A stretch of 64,000 bases of DNA from CAYJBP01 sp964372025 (lineage in GTDB: Bacteria > Bacillota > Dehalobacteriia > UBA4068): positions 1 through 64,000 of the forward strand of contig CAYJPF010000003.1 in the NCBI GenBank assembly GCA_964372025.1, given 5' to 3'. The notes under the pieces were generated by a model. That model did not search any database, was not told the DNA's origin, and saw only the letters and a list, made by a program, of their open reading frames with translations. Both the position numbers and the translations under genes were made by a program. Positions 40,232-49,490 of the stretch are shown piece by piece (the first letter of the stretch is position 1; each line of letters begins with the position of its first letter).

Positions 40232-40822
40232 TTAAGCAGACAGAATGGTTATAGTGCCCTGAAGCGTCCAAGTAGAGCCAAGAGCCTTAGTACCCATATT
40301 CTGCACAGTCCTATTAAGGGCAACAGCTTCGCCTGTGTTCCCGTTAAGGATACAAACCTCACGCCAGTTGCCATTAGCTGCATCGTCATCGAATACAGCT
40401 CTAAATATGACAGAGCGCCCACTAACTTGAGGATAGCCCGATTGCACTTTAGCTGTACCCAAGGAAGCAAGAACACCTACTTGGTCTGCGGCAGAGGGAG
40501 TTTCGCTTGAACCGACAGCCATATATGCGTTAGCCTCAGAATACGGAGTAGCAGACGCGCCTACAAGGGCTTTAAGCAGCTCAGCAGCGCCGCCGTTAAG
40601 GATTATATTCCCACCGTCTTCGTACACTTCATAAGGGACAGCTCCTTCAGCAAGAGCTAAATAGTCCTCAGTATGGTACTTGTTAATCAGAGTATGAAAG
40701 CACCATCTAACATGCTCAGATACGCCAAGCTTCTTACCAACCTGCCGGAGCAGGTCAGTAAGTTGGTCGGTATTTAAATCCTTGAGATTGTCGAGTATAA
40801 AGTTAAAATTCTTGTCTTGCAT
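40232..40822 (-). CDS. Tail/baseplate protein, unknown
   Basis: 196 residues from ATG 40822 (AAAGGCGGC upstream). Helical N-terminus (LNTDQLTDLLRQVGKKLG), then an Ala/Gly/Ser/Val-rich beta domain containing AYMAVGSSETP and RAVFDDDAANGNWREVCI, similar in layout to phage tail proteins of the gp-like tip family. It sits between tape measure and fibre. Structural role inferred from position. Confidence 0.6.
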   Translation of the reverse strand: MQDKNFNFILDNLKDLNTDQLTDLLRQVGKKLGVSEHVRWCFHTLINKYHTEDYLALAEGAVPYEVYEDGGNIILNGGAAELLKALVGASATPYSEANAYMAVGSSETPSAADQVGVLASLGTAKVQSGYPQVSGRSVIFRAVFDDDAANGNWREVCILNGNTGEAVALNRTVQNMGTKALGSTWTLQGTITILSA

Positions 40823-40859
40823 AATAAAGCCGCCTTTCTTCGATTGCTTCTCTGTTTTC

Positions 40860-40888
40860 ATCATACACCCATTTGTTCGAAAAATCAA
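40860..40888 (-). promoter_or_regulatory. Promoter of the leftward fibre cassette
   Basis: TTGATT, 17 bp, TATGAT on the minus strand, with GTG before the -10 box. It lies over the last codon of the tape-measure gene and closely matches the promoter at 21728. Confidence 0.7.
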
Positions 40889-43800
40889 TAGGGCAGTAGC
40901 CTAAAGTCTAAGCTACTATATCCCGACTGTCTTTTCGTAGGTGTAAGATTTACTACTGTATTGTTCGTTGTGCGGGTGTTGTTGTAGTTGTTTTGAGAAC
41001 CGGTATAACCTGAGCTTCCGCCGGGACTTGTAGGCATAGAAGGTGTCATCTTCTTCTGTTCTTCTTGGAATTGCCTTAGAACCGCAGCAAAATCTTCCGA
41101 GATAGGCTGTATCCAGCCATCACGCCATGCTTCATACAAGATTTGAGCACTGCTCTCTCCAACTGATACCATGCCGTGGATAAAGATATCGTCTATCTCT
41201 AACCTTGCAGGGTCTGCCCATTCCTCTCCAAAGACTTTAGATAGGTCTACAGCAGCAAGTTTGTTGTCTTTCTCCATCTGTTCAAGAACATCAGCCCACA
41301 TCTTCTCGGCTAAATCGGTAGCCGGTATCATGTAATCTGTTTTATAGCTCTCCAGCAAGGCTTGATTGTCGTAGGATAGGTTATCCGCATCCAGCTCATT
41401 AACTTCATCTACGAGGGCAGATAAAGCGTCAATAAGCCTATCAATGACTTCAAGCTCAGCATCTCTTAACGACTCAAGTTGCTCAATCTGGTCATCAATA
41501 CGCCAGTCCTCAAGTTGCTCATTCCAATCCTTGTTGATATCAGAAATCTCTTCCATGATATCAGCTTCTTGTTCACGGTACTCTACACCGCTTCGAGCAG
41601 AAGCTTCAGCCAAAGACTTACTTGCTTCATCAAGACGCTCATAGTACTCTTCCTTAGCACGTATACGGTCGTTCTCTTGTTCGACATCCCTAAGCGCATC
41701 AATCTGAGCCTGATACCTGTCCTCAATAGCTTCTTTTTCGCGCTCTAAAGCTTCGATATTAAGCTCAAAGTTCTTTGTTATCTCTTCTTGGGTTTCTGCA
41801 AAATTAGACTGTATCTCTACAATTTCATTCTGCAAGTCCCACCAAGCGGTACTGTTAGCAAGGATGTCTGTAGCATACTCGTTAGGGTCAATAGCACGAT
41901 ATAAATTATTGACCTCGTGTAGTTTCTGCTGTATAATCTGAAGCAATGCTACTTGCTCTTCGTCAGATGCGCCTCTTGCTCTTGAAAACTCCAACTCTGC
42001 TTCAGCTAAAGCCAAAGCCTCTTCTGCAGCTGTGATGCGTGGGTCTTCCGTGTCGCTACCGCCATAGCTATCATAGCTGTACGTATCGCCGGAAACATCT
42101 GGTAGCTGTACCCCAGCTTCAAGGTTGGCAAGCTCTTCTTGTATCTGACCTACCATGTCTAAAGCTGAAAGATATTCTTGCTCAGCAGCGATAAAGTCTG
42201 CGGTAGCTTCCTCTGCCAAAGAAGAAAACCCTTTGCGAATGTTAGCTATTTGGATATCTTTTTCGGCTTGTTCTGCAACATTAAGCCACTTCTCCAGCTC
42301 TGAGGTAAGCCCTTCAACATTAGTAGAAACAACAAGGTTATTGACATTCATACCTTGTGCAAACAAAGCCGAAACCATTTGTGCCTGAGTAAGCAAGCCC
42401 TCGGTAGCTTCTTTCATTTGCTCGATACGAGTAATAGCGTCTACTATTTCGTTTCCGACATCAACCCAAGCATTAGCGTAGTCCTCTAAGACTCCATTAA
42501 CGATATCTTGAAGTAACTCTCCAGCCTCTCCATTCTCTCGTATATACGCCTGCACATAGCTTTGAATAGCATCCCATGCTTCGCCTTCGCCCTTTACTCT
42601 TGCAGCGTTATAAGCATCAAAGTATCCGGACATAGCATCTATTGCGTCTTCTACTTCAGCACCGTATAGCTCTTCTACTTCAAGTGCGGCTATCTGGGCT
42701 TTTCTTAGGATGTCATCGTTGATTGTATCCCAATGCTCCTGATAGTCAGCTTCATATTCACTCATACGAGCTTCAATCGCAGTATATACTTCCTGAACTT
42801 CCGAAGGCCATTCGCTGAAGTCCATAGTGTATTGCTGATTTAACAGTTCCTGCAAACGCTCTAAGTTTTTGTAGATATCAAGAGCGCTGTCTCCAGAAAT
42901 CTCAAAGGTTCTAAAAAGCTCCTCACCCTTAGAGTTGATTGTATCTATAGAGCCACCTACCTGTTCAATAAGGTGCTCTATTTCGGTAAGCTCTGGTACA
43001 GACTCTCCAAAAGTAAATCCTGTACTTTCAGATGACTCCATAAGAAGCCCGCCTTGTTCGTTAATACGATTGGCGTTTGCAACTGCAACTTGATTTTCTA
43101 TTTCTAAAGCTTTAAGTCGCTCTATAGACTCTTGCGCTATAAGAGCTATACCAGATTGACGACCATCGTTAAGCTTCTCAATCTGTTCTGCCTCAAGTGC
43201 ATAAGCTTCAGTGACATCTTTTACCCAACCGCCAAGAACCTGCCTCTGAGATGCTTCTTCAGTCTGTAATAGCACTGTAGACTTGTACTGGTCTGACAGT
43301 TTTTGCATAGCAGAAAGCTCGTCAAACACCTCTTGTGCTCTATCATTAGCAGCAACAGACATCTCGCGTTGTTTTTCGTTATAATCTTCGATGGCACTAA
43401 CTATTGCGTTTACAGCAAGAGTGCCGATAGCAAAGGCGGTAGTCCAACCAGTTATACTTTGGCTAAGAGTTTTGCTGACTTTAGCTGCTGCTTCTACGTT
43501 TGGATTGAACTTATTTGCTATGTTTTTTCCAGCATTAACAAACGCAGTCCCAACACCACCAATAAACTTAGCAATGTTCTCTTGTTTGATAAGCAAGAAG
43601 GCTATCCACACTGCATTGAGCAGAGAAGGTATACCACCGATTACGCCTACAAACTTTACAAGTTCGGTAAGCGCAGAAGTTAATCCTTTGAAGAAACTTA
43701 GTCCGCTCTCTTCACTAAAAGCTACTGCCAGCAATTCAGCTTCATTACGCAGTACTTGGAAACGTACAGCAAGTGTGTTCATAACCTTGACGTTTTCTTC

Positions 43801-45090
43801 AACTGAATAATTAGAAGCAGTAAGCATACCCTCAAGAGCCTTCTCATAGGTGTCCGTACTACCCAACAAACCTATAAAGTAATTCTGCCTAAGAGTACCT
43901 GCTGTAGTATAAACGTCCGTAATTGTAGAGGTAATATCAGTAGCTTCGGCTTCTAATTGGTCGGCAAACTCACCATACGCCTCAGATGCAAATAATTCAT
44001 TGAGTACAGCCTGACGCTCTACGTCTAAATTATTTATCTCTACAGATAGTGCCTGCCATACTTCAGCTATAGATGCTGCGCCCATTCGGTATCGTTCTAC
44101 CGTGTCAGCAACGCTACCGCCCAACTGGGCAAATACGTCTAAAGAAGATGCACGTGAAGAAAAGTTAATCAAAGAGTTAAGCGCCGTACCAATATTAGCA
44201 CCGCTACGACCAAGCTCTTCAGACATACCTGTAATCAAAGCTATAGTAGATTGCAAAGACAGTCCTGCGTTATCAGCCGCACCACCGGCACGTTGCAAAG
44301 CATCGACTATTTTTTCTGAAGTAACAGGAAAGTTATCAGCAGTTTTGTTTATCTGGTCGATAATGCTTTCCATATCGGAAGCTTCAAGGTTAAACTGAGA
44401 GATAACAGCGATAAGCCCTGTTGTAGCATCCTCAACTTCAAGCTCAGCAGTGTTAACTGCAAGCATGGTAGCACGAGTAAGGTCAAGCACTTCAGCCCAC
44501 TCAGCACCTGTCTGAGCAAACTTAACAGCCGTATCAGATACTTCTTCAAAAGTACGACCGAACTCAATAGCCATATCATAAAGTTCGCCCTGAATAGCTA
44601 CATCGCCGACATCTTCGTTCAAAACCCTCTGGAGCTCAACAACAGCCGTTTCGGTTTCAGTGATAACCCTTAGTGTCTCGGTAAAGGCTTCTTTAATTTG
44701 GGTGACTAAATAGAACGCCGCCAACCATCTGGCTTTGTCTGTGATTGTTTTTAAAAACTGAAAAGATGCTCCTTCAGCCTTGGTCGTTGCATCGCTAATG
44801 TCAACCATAGACTGTTTGTGTTTAGCTGTTTCAGGAGCCTGACCCTTATAAGCATCAGTGGCACTTTTAGTAGCCGTAGCAAGTCTCTCTGTGCTTTTGG
44901 CAGCTTTATCTACAGCATCACTACTGCCGCTCTCAACGCCTAATGCCTTATTGAGGTTAATCTGATACTGCGGGTCTGAAGCCATATCTGAGGCAGCTTT
45001 CTGAAGGGCAGCCTTTGCCTCGAGAATATCTTGGTTAAATTGGGTTAAGTCTAAGCCTACCGACGTAAGCCTTGTTAATCCGTCGCTCAC
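40885..45090 (-). CDS. Tail tape measure protein
   Basis: 1401 residues from GTG 45090 (AGGAGGTGCAGAA upstream, overlapping the chaperone stop). Long helical/coiled-coil protein with TP901-type N-terminal core (FAQTGAEWAEVLDLTRATM ... ITGMSEELGRSGANIGTALNSLI), hydrophobic segments near residues 480-560 and repeated coiled coils in the C-terminal half. Sets tail length. By the usual 1.5 Angstrom per residue rule the tail would be about 200 nm. Confidence 0.92.
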   Translation of the reverse strand: MSDGLTRLTSVGLDLTQFNQDILEAKAALQKAASDMASDPQYQINLNKALGVESGSSDAVDKAAKSTERLATATKSATDAYKGQAPETAKHKQSMVDISDATTKAEGASFQFLKTITDKARWLAAFYLVTQIKEAFTETLRVITETETAVVELQRVLNEDVGDVAIQGELYDMAIEFGRTFEEVSDTAVKFAQTGAEWAEVLDLTRATMLAVNTAELEVEDATTGLIAVISQFNLEASDMESIIDQINKTADNFPVTSEKIVDALQRAGGAADNAGLSLQSTIALITGMSEELGRSGANIGTALNSLINFSSRASSLDVFAQLGGSVADTVERYRMGAASIAEVWQALSVEINNLDVERQAVLNELFASEAYGEFADQLEAEATDITSTITDVYTTAGTLRQNYFIGLLGSTDTYEKALEGMLTASNYSVEENVKVMNTLAVRFQVLRNEAELLAVAFSEESGLSFFKGLTSALTELVKFVGVIGGIPSLLNAVWIAFLLIKQENIAKFIGGVGTAFVNAGKNIANKFNPNVEAAAKVSKTLSQSITGWTTAFAIGTLAVNAIVSAIEDYNEKQREMSVAANDRAQEVFDELSAMQKLSDQYKSTVLLQTEEASQRQVLGGWVKDVTEAYALEAEQIEKLNDGRQSGIALIAQESIERLKALEIENQVAVANANRINEQGGLLMESSESTGFTFGESVPELTEIEHLIEQVGGSIDTINSKGEELFRTFEISGDSALDIYKNLERLQELLNQQYTMDFSEWPSEVQEVYTAIEARMSEYEADYQEHWDTINDDILRKAQIAALEVEELYGAEVEDAIDAMSGYFDAYNAARVKGEGEAWDAIQSYVQAYIRENGEAGELLQDIVNGVLEDYANAWVDVGNEIVDAITRIEQMKEATEGLLTQAQMVSALFAQGMNVNNLVVSTNVEGLTSELEKWLNVAEQAEKDIQIANIRKGFSSLAEEATADFIAAEQEYLSALDMVGQIQEELANLEAGVQLPDVSGDTYSYDSYGGSDTEDPRITAAEEALALAEAELEFSRARGASDEEQVALLQIIQQKLHEVNNLYRAIDPNEYATDILANSTAWWDLQNEIVEIQSNFAETQEEITKNFELNIEALEREKEAIEDRYQAQIDALRDVEQENDRIRAKEEYYERLDEASKSLAEASARSGVEYREQEADIMEEISDINKDWNEQLEDWRIDDQIEQLESLRDAELEVIDRLIDALSALVDEVNELDADNLSYDNQALLESYKTDYMIPATDLAEKMWADVLEQMEKDNKLAAVDLSKVFGEEWADPARLEIDDIFIHGMVSVGESSAQILYEAWRDGWIQPISEDFAAVLRQFQEEQKKMTPSMPTSPGGSSGYTGSQNNYNNTRTTNNTVVNLTPTKRQSGYSSLDFRLLPY

Positions 45091-45907
45091 TTCTGCACCT
45101 CCTGCAAAGATTGTATCTGCTGATACGCTTTATAGCCGTCCGGGTCTGCACTCTTGAACTCTTCTGTACCCCAAGTTGGGTACTCACTGTCCGGCAAAAC
45201 CATAGGGACTGTATCGTCTTTTTTCTTTCCACTTACGCCTAAGTTCTCACATGCACGTTTAGGATATTCCGAGTACATACTTAAAAGATAGGGGTAAGAA
45301 TGTTTGGAAATCTCTTCATCAGTAAATCCGTAGTAGTAACGCATTACTGAGTGAAAATGTTCCCAAGTAAACTCGTTTTCAGCGTCCGCATCATCTGCGT
45401 TATCTGCATCGTCCTTGGACGCAGACGCTTTTAAAAACCCGAAAGCTTATGTAACTCCACAAGCATTAGTTCAATTTCGCTCTTGCTAAGTTCAAACTTC
45501 CGCTCTAAGTCGTAGAAACAGACAGACTTGCCTTTATAAAAGACTTTCTTTTGTATCCACTTAACGTTGCTGTGAGCAGGGCTATCTACATAATAATGTT
45601 TTTTAAAGCCCAGTTTCTTTAGCAGTAAGCACCATACACGCCTGAAGCTCTTTAAATCTTTCTCAGAGTTGCGTCTTGAACCGGCAGAGAACAAAGCTAT
45701 AATGTGTTGTTTAAGCTGCTTATCGGTAAAATCTTCGTCTTGCCCATCTTCTTTAATAGGCACAGGCGTAACAGCTAAATCGTTAAGATACTCTTCCTCT
45801 TCCCCAAGGAACACAGGTATAATTTTAAACTCAAATCCGTTTAATGTAATATGCCCTCTCTCAAGCATCTTATCTTTTGCTTCACGAGAAACATCTATAT
45901 CTGCCAT
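45087..45907 (-). CDS. Tail assembly chaperone, frameshifted long form (gpGT-like)
   Basis: Fusion of 273 residues: 158 from the zero frame, then a minus-one shift at GGGTTTT and 115 more (starting LKASASKDDADN, containing MRYYYGFTDEEI, ending LQEVQK). The downstream frame is open from the slip point through to 45087. As in lambda gpGT, the long form would bring tail tube subunits to the tape measure. A start at ATG 45344 for the second part alone is less likely because it has no ribosome site. Confidence 0.85.
45431..45907 (-). CDS. Tail assembly chaperone, short form (gpG-like)
   Basis: 158 residues, AAAGGAGG site. Acidic N-terminal part with TDKQLKQHIIALFSAG and a C-terminal helical domain ending ELHKLSGF. 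Its TAA directly follows the slippery heptamer. Encoded between tail tube and tape measure, the usual place. Made in excess over the long form. Confidence 0.85.
   Translation of the reverse strand: MADIDVSREAKDKMLERGHITLNGFEFKIIPVFLGEEEEYLNDLAVTPVPIKEDGQDEDFTDKQLKQHIIALFSAGSRRNSEKDLKSFRRVWCLLLKKLGFKKHYYVDSPAHSNVKWIQKKVFYKGKSVCFYDLERKFELSKSEIELMLVELHKLSGF
45434..45440 (-). promoter_or_regulatory. Minus-one ribosomal slippery site GGGTTTT
   Basis: On the coding strand the zero frame reads G-GGT-TTT-TAA, so both tRNAs can re-pair one base back (GGG, TTT). Next codon after slipping is TTA. It fits the X-XXY-YYZ rule exactly and lies at the stop codon. Confidence 0.88.
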
Positions 45908-45922
45908 GCTAATCCTCCTTTA

Positions 45923-45968
45923 CAAAAAACCCGCCGCCCACATGGTTGTCAGATGTGGAACGACGGGT
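45923..45968 (-). terminator. Intrinsic terminator after the tail tube gene
   Basis: Minus-strand ACCCGTCG/CGGCGGGT and CCACAT/ATGTGG arms form a long imperfect stem followed by TTTTTT. Placed between tail tube and chaperone genes, it would lower expression of everything downstream relative to the abundant tube protein. Confidence 0.88.
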
Positions 45969-45998
45969 CTTTGCCTTAATTGTTAAGTGTAAATGCGG

Positions 45999-46826
45999 TT
46001 ACGGTGTGACTGCCGAAGGTTCATAGACAGGCAAGAACTGCTCTGTAAATGCACGCTTTCCAACAGGCGGTGTCTGCGATACGAAGGTGTACGAAACGGT
46101 AGAAACAGGTGATTTCTGGCTGGCCATCGAAGTAAGGTCGCCCGAAACAGCAGCTCTTTGAACTACCCAGTATCTACGGTGTTTGGTCTTACCGGCAACA
46201 GACTGAACAACACCGAAGAACTCGAGTTTAAACTCGGTAGCACTAAGGATTTCGGCACTCTCAATAGTAGTAACATCGTCTACCATAGAGAAATACATAA
46301 TCTCAAAGTTCTTTACGCCATAGCTTGATGCTACCGAAAGAGTCTTGGTGTCTACGTCGTACTTGTACTGACCTTCAGCAAGTGCTTCCGAGCTATCGCC
46401 CATGTCCACAAACATTGTACCCTCGTCATCGGTAAGGTAAATGTAAATGTGTCCTTCGGCGTTAGCTGTGGGGAAGTTCTCAGTGCCAAAAGTATAAGTG
46501 CCAGCTGCGATGGGCTGGATGCTACCCATAACAGGTGCATAAGCCTGACCTTGTACAACCTGACGACCGGCAATTTTGCCATGGAATATCGGGTCAAACG
46601 TACTGAACTCAACAGCAATACTCTCTTGCTCCGACTGGGGAAGAGTGTAGTCCGGGCCATCACCCGAAGGTACTGTTTCATCTGTACGGGATGTAGTGGG
46701 GGTTGACGCTGTTAGAAAGTTCTTGAACGTTTTGAGGTGCTCAAGTTCTACTCCGCCCTCACCAATCGGAGTCATTACCATTGTGCCGCCATTAAAGGGG
46801 GCGAGGTCTCTGGGTATCATGCTCAT
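45999..46826 (-). CDS. Major tail (tube) protein
   Basis: 275 residues, AAGGGAG site. Beta-rich with a conserved-looking opening (MSMIPRDLAPFNGGTMVMTP), a duplication-free single domain and an extended C-terminus. Position directly before a strong terminator, then chaperones and tape measure, identifies the tube protein. It polymerises around the tape measure. Confidence 0.8.
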   Translation of the reverse strand: MSMIPRDLAPFNGGTMVMTPIGEGGVELEHLKTFKNFLTASTPTTSRTDETVPSGDGPDYTLPQSEQESIAVEFSTFDPIFHGKIAGRQVVQGQAYAPVMGSIQPIAAGTYTFGTENFPTANAEGHIYIYLTDDEGTMFVDMGDSSEALAEGQYKYDVDTKTLSVASSYGVKNFEIMYFSMVDDVTTIESAEILSATEFKLEFFGVVQSVAGKTKHRRYWVVQRAAVSGDLTSMASQKSPVSTVSYTFVSQTPPVGKRAFTEQFLPVYEPSAVTP

Positions 46827-46849
46827 AATGTGTGTCTCCCTTCAGTTTG

Positions 46850-47272
46850 TTAGTTTACTTTTCTTATCGGATTAAATAAAGTAGCCTCGCAGTAGAACTG
46901 CATTGAATATAATAACGTGCCAGCAGGAGAGGTTAGCTTCTTAGGGGCTCGTTTAAGGTTGAGCACGTGTAAGTTGCCAATATCTCTGTTCTGCAACAAC
47001 GCTAATATCTGGTCACAAGCGTTAGAAACGGTACCAATTTTCTTTGTATTAGCTGCTACCAAGATTTCGTACACAACACGTGTGCTAATCTCAGAGGCAT
47101 CAAAATCAGTATCAGCCTTAATGAAGATAGCTTGAGTGGTAAGCGTAATCTCTTCATCAATCATATCATAAAGATAAATCTCTTCGGGAATAAAACCTAC
47201 AGCAAGCAAGTACTCGTCTGTCTCAAGAATGGTCTTGATTTCTCGCATGTCTTCAAATGTTGTTAAAGCCAT
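46850..47272 (-). CDS. Tail completion / minor tail protein
   Basis: 140 residues from ATG 47272 (TGATG overlap). Segments YEILVAANTKKIGTVSNACDQILALLQNR and MQFYCEATLFNP resemble tail terminator-type proteins that cap the tube at the head side. Assignment is by order and fold impression. Confidence 0.6.
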   Translation of the reverse strand: MALTTFEDMREIKTILETDEYLLAVGFIPEEIYLYDMIDEEITLTTQAIFIKADTDFDASEISTRVVYEILVAANTKKIGTVSNACDQILALLQNRDIGNLHVLNLKRAPKKLTSPAGTLLYSMQFYCEATLFNPIRKVN

Positions 47273-47856
47273 CAAGCATTCCCCCAGTACTTAGTTGCAT
47301 TTTTTGAGAGCCACTCTGTAAACTCTTTAGAAATGTAATCAGCAAGCTCACCGTCGTCAAAGTAAATCTTCTCTACGTCCTGTATACGCATCGTAGGTGT
47401 AATGCCCGGACTCCCTATAGGCACACCAGCATGAGTTCCGCTTGAAACTGCACTTCCAAAGATGCTCTTATATGTGCCACCTTCTCTGCCTACTATTGTA
47501 TTGCCGGAACGCAATTTATTGAAATACTCAGACTCTTTATAGTCTCCCCATTGCTTGTTGCTCTTGTCACGTCTATCACCAGTACCAAAGCTATCCATAA
47601 TAGCCAAAGCACCAGCTTCTATATACGCAACCGCTCTTTTTTCAAAGGCTTGCACCTCAGCAGGTATTATTTGAAAATCATCTGCAGCTTTATTCTTGTC
47701 GTAAATGCCGATATCAAATATCCTACCGGCAGGGTTGTGTTGCATCTCAGACATAATGGTCATAGCAATAACGTCGAGTTTCTTAGACATATACTCAAGC
47801 AAGTCCATCATCATCTTATCAATATCAACTGTGATAGTCAAAAGCTTGTTAGACAT
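47272..47856 (-). CDS. HK97-gp10-like neck protein
   Basis: 194 residues. Helical N-terminus (MMMDLLEYMSKKLDVIAMTIMSEM) and a later beta part with SGTHAGVPIGSPG. Size and location between connector genes and the tail completion gene match HK97 gp10-like/tail-component proteins. Moderate confidence. Confidence 0.6.
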   Translation of the reverse strand: MSNKLLTITVDIDKMMMDLLEYMSKKLDVIAMTIMSEMQHNPAGRIFDIGIYDKNKAADDFQIIPAEVQAFEKRAVAYIEAGALAIMDSFGTGDRRDKSNKQWGDYKESEYFNKLRSGNTIVGREGGTYKSIFGSAVSSGTHAGVPIGSPGITPTMRIQDVEKIYFDDGELADYISKEFTEWLSKNATKYWGNA

Positions 47857-47863
47857 GCTCCAC

Positions 47864-48562
47864 CTATATATCTTTCGTCAGCTCTATCTTAAGCACTCCA
47901 AATACAGCACTCTCGTCAAAGCTGTCTACAAAGGTCTGGTCTATACTCTCTACTTTATAAGATTGATTGCCCCATATCGTAGTGTGGTCTGTTTTGCTAA
48001 CAGGGACAAACTCTTTTCTTAAAACAAAGTTAGATGCGTTTACGGGGTACGCAACAGGAATAATTACATTGATAACATTCCTTGGATATCCACCCATTTG
48101 TGTAGATTGCTGAGCGGTCATCGTTGTATTTGAGTAAACCAAAACACCTTCGTGTATATTAACAAACACATCTTTAAGGTCGCCCGTAAGAGGGTCTTCC
48201 TCTTTATCTTTATAAGCAACGTCAACCTTTTCGTTACACTCAGCTATATAAATCTCAGTAAGCCTATCTGTGTACGGAGTTTCGGTAGTAGACATTAAGA
48301 TATAAGTTTTGCCCGGAACCTCTTCACGCGTAAAGTAATGCCCTCTAAGTTTATCTGCAATAATGCCTTCGGGACAAAGCATAGTGCCTACAAACTCGTA
48401 TTCTTTAGCACCGGAGATGTGGCTCTTTGCCATCGTAGTTTCCATTGCAATATAACACTCAATCGAAGCTGAGCCATCATACTGCTGTATATAAATCTTC
48501 TCGCCAAGCTCTTGAACAGTTTCAATAAGCGATAACGCTATTTCATTCTTATCTATTTCCAT
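47864..48562 (-). CDS. Head-tail junction protein
   Basis: 232 residues, starting in a TAATG overlap. Mixed alpha/beta with LIETVQELGEKIYIQQYDGSASIECYIAMET and beta-rich remainder. Place between connector and neck genes suggests a head-tail joining protein, longer than usual stoppers. Family not recognised. Confidence 0.6.
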   Translation of the reverse strand: MEIDKNEIALSLIETVQELGEKIYIQQYDGSASIECYIAMETTMAKSHISGAKEYEFVGTMLCPEGIIADKLRGHYFTREEVPGKTYILMSTTETPYTDRLTEIYIAECNEKVDVAYKDKEEDPLTGDLKDVFVNIHEGVLVYSNTTMTAQQSTQMGGYPRNVINVIIPVAYPVNASNFVLRKEFVPVSKTDHTTIWGNQSYKVESIDQTFVDSFDESAVFGVLKIELTKDI

Positions 48563-48978
48563 TAGGTCACCCTAATTCCAAAGAAGGTAGTGCTACCCTC
48601 GATTAACTGAGACAGCAGACTATCAAGCATATCACTTAGGCTCATAGACGCTTGACTAAACAAGTTGTAATCAGTTGCGTGATATTCTACGTTTACATCT
48701 GCAACTTGCCTGCGCTTAACCTTAGCACTACGAGCATAGCCTTCAAACATGATTGCTGTCTTATAAACGATACACGATTGGAATATTTCAAACTTATCTT
48801 TATCTTCAAGTTGAAAAGTTTCCCAATTAGTAACGATAGCCTTAATGTCTCGCTCTGCCATAGGAGCTTTCTCAGGCATATCTATAAGCATATTAGAAAT
48901 AGACGCTTCGGATATATTATCCAACAACGCTCTAACACGAGAATGAAAGTTAGTTATCCGCAAATAGTTCCAGCTCAC
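48562..48978 (-). CDS. Head-tail connector protein (gp6-like)
   Basis: 138 residues. Helical start (NFHSRVRALLDNISEASISNMLIDMPEKAPMAE) and a middle AIMFEGYARSAKVKRRQV helix, consistent with the adaptor proteins (HK97 gp6 / SPP1 gp15 type) that bind under the portal. First gene after the 49010 promoter. Confidence 0.65.
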   Translation of the reverse strand: MSWNYLRITNFHSRVRALLDNISEASISNMLIDMPEKAPMAERDIKAIVTNWETFQLEDKDKFEIFQSCIVYKTAIMFEGYARSAKVKRRQVADVNVEYHATDYNLFSQASMSLSDMLDSLLSQLIEGSTTFFGIRVT

Positions 48979-49005
48979 GTACTATTCCACCTTTCAGCTT
49001 ATTAC

Positions 49006-49191
49006 CTACATAGTAGCACGATAGTCCATGTTTGTCAAGAGCGGTTCAAGGAAGGTGATGTCGTGTATGCCATACGCTTCGCATCTTCCGTTTTCAAACT
49101 CCACTATTCCCATAACACAACTGTCTACTACTAACCACTGAATAAAAGTAGCAATCTCGTTAGAGCCGTCTATAACGCACTGTCTATACAT
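49006..49191 (-). CDS. Small unknown protein
   Basis: 61 residues, GGAGAGGTTAGT upstream. Beta-type with V-M-G-I-V-E-F and a C-G-I-H-D-I-T-F-L-E-P ending. Its stop overlaps the -35 box of the next promoter. Not a known virion protein; could be a small head-tail or regulatory factor. Confidence 0.55.
   Translation of the reverse strand: MYRQCVIDGSNEIATFIQWLVVDSCVMGIVEFENGRCEAYGIHDITFLEPLLTNMDYRATM
49010..49038 (-). promoter_or_regulatory. Promoter for connector and tail genes
   Basis: TTGACA, 17 bp, TACTAT with CTATCGTGC before the -10 box. About 20 bases upstream of the connector start at 48978. Confidence 0.85.
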
Positions 49192-49192
49192 A

Positions 49193-49393
49193 CTAACCTC
49201 TCCTGACTTTCAATGAGTTATCTCCACTAAATACTCGTGAAGGCTTATCTGTGGTATAGCCATATCTGACACCGTTAATTATTACTTGACCTGAAGTCTG
49301 CCTTGCTATAGAATATACTCCTCTTGAACTTTTACTACGCATAGCATCGCGCTCGTAGTCCTTATAAGTATGTTTGGGCGTTACCCTTGCCAT
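49193..49393 (-). CDS. Small basic protein
   Basis: 66 residues, AAAGGGTGA site. Very basic (Arg/Lys-rich), with a beta segment GQVIINGVRYGYTT. Perhaps a minor head or neck protein or nucleic-acid binder; not recognised. Confidence 0.55.
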   Translation of the reverse strand: MARVTPKHTYKDYERDAMRSKSSRGVYSIARQTSGQVIINGVRYGYTTDKPSRVFSGDNSLKVRRG

Positions 49394-49415
49394 TCACATC
49401 ACCCTTTCTAAGTTG

Positions 49416-49444
49416 AACATAGCACAAAAAACCACAAAAGTCAA
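49416..49444 (-). promoter_or_regulatory. Promoter after the capsid terminator
   Basis: TTGACT, 17 bp, TATGTT with TTGTGC before the -10 box. It directly follows the capsid terminator and restarts transcription for the two small genes. Confidence 0.7.
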
Positions 49445-49445
49445 T

Positions 49446-49477
49446 TTAAAAAGCCTCCCGGAATTACCCGAGAGGCC
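49446..49477 (-). terminator. Intrinsic terminator after the major capsid gene
   Basis: GCCTCTCGG-GTAATT-CCGGGAGGC (9-bp stem with one G-U) followed leftward by TTTTTAAA. Lets the capsid gene be expressed above the downstream tail genes. Confidence 0.88.
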
Positions 49478-49490
49478 TTGAAAAGGAGGA

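Noticed and set aside
45087..45344. Independent 85-residue gene starting at ATG 45344
   Set aside because: No ribosome site, and the same frame is open back to the slippery heptamer; better explained as the frameshift extension.
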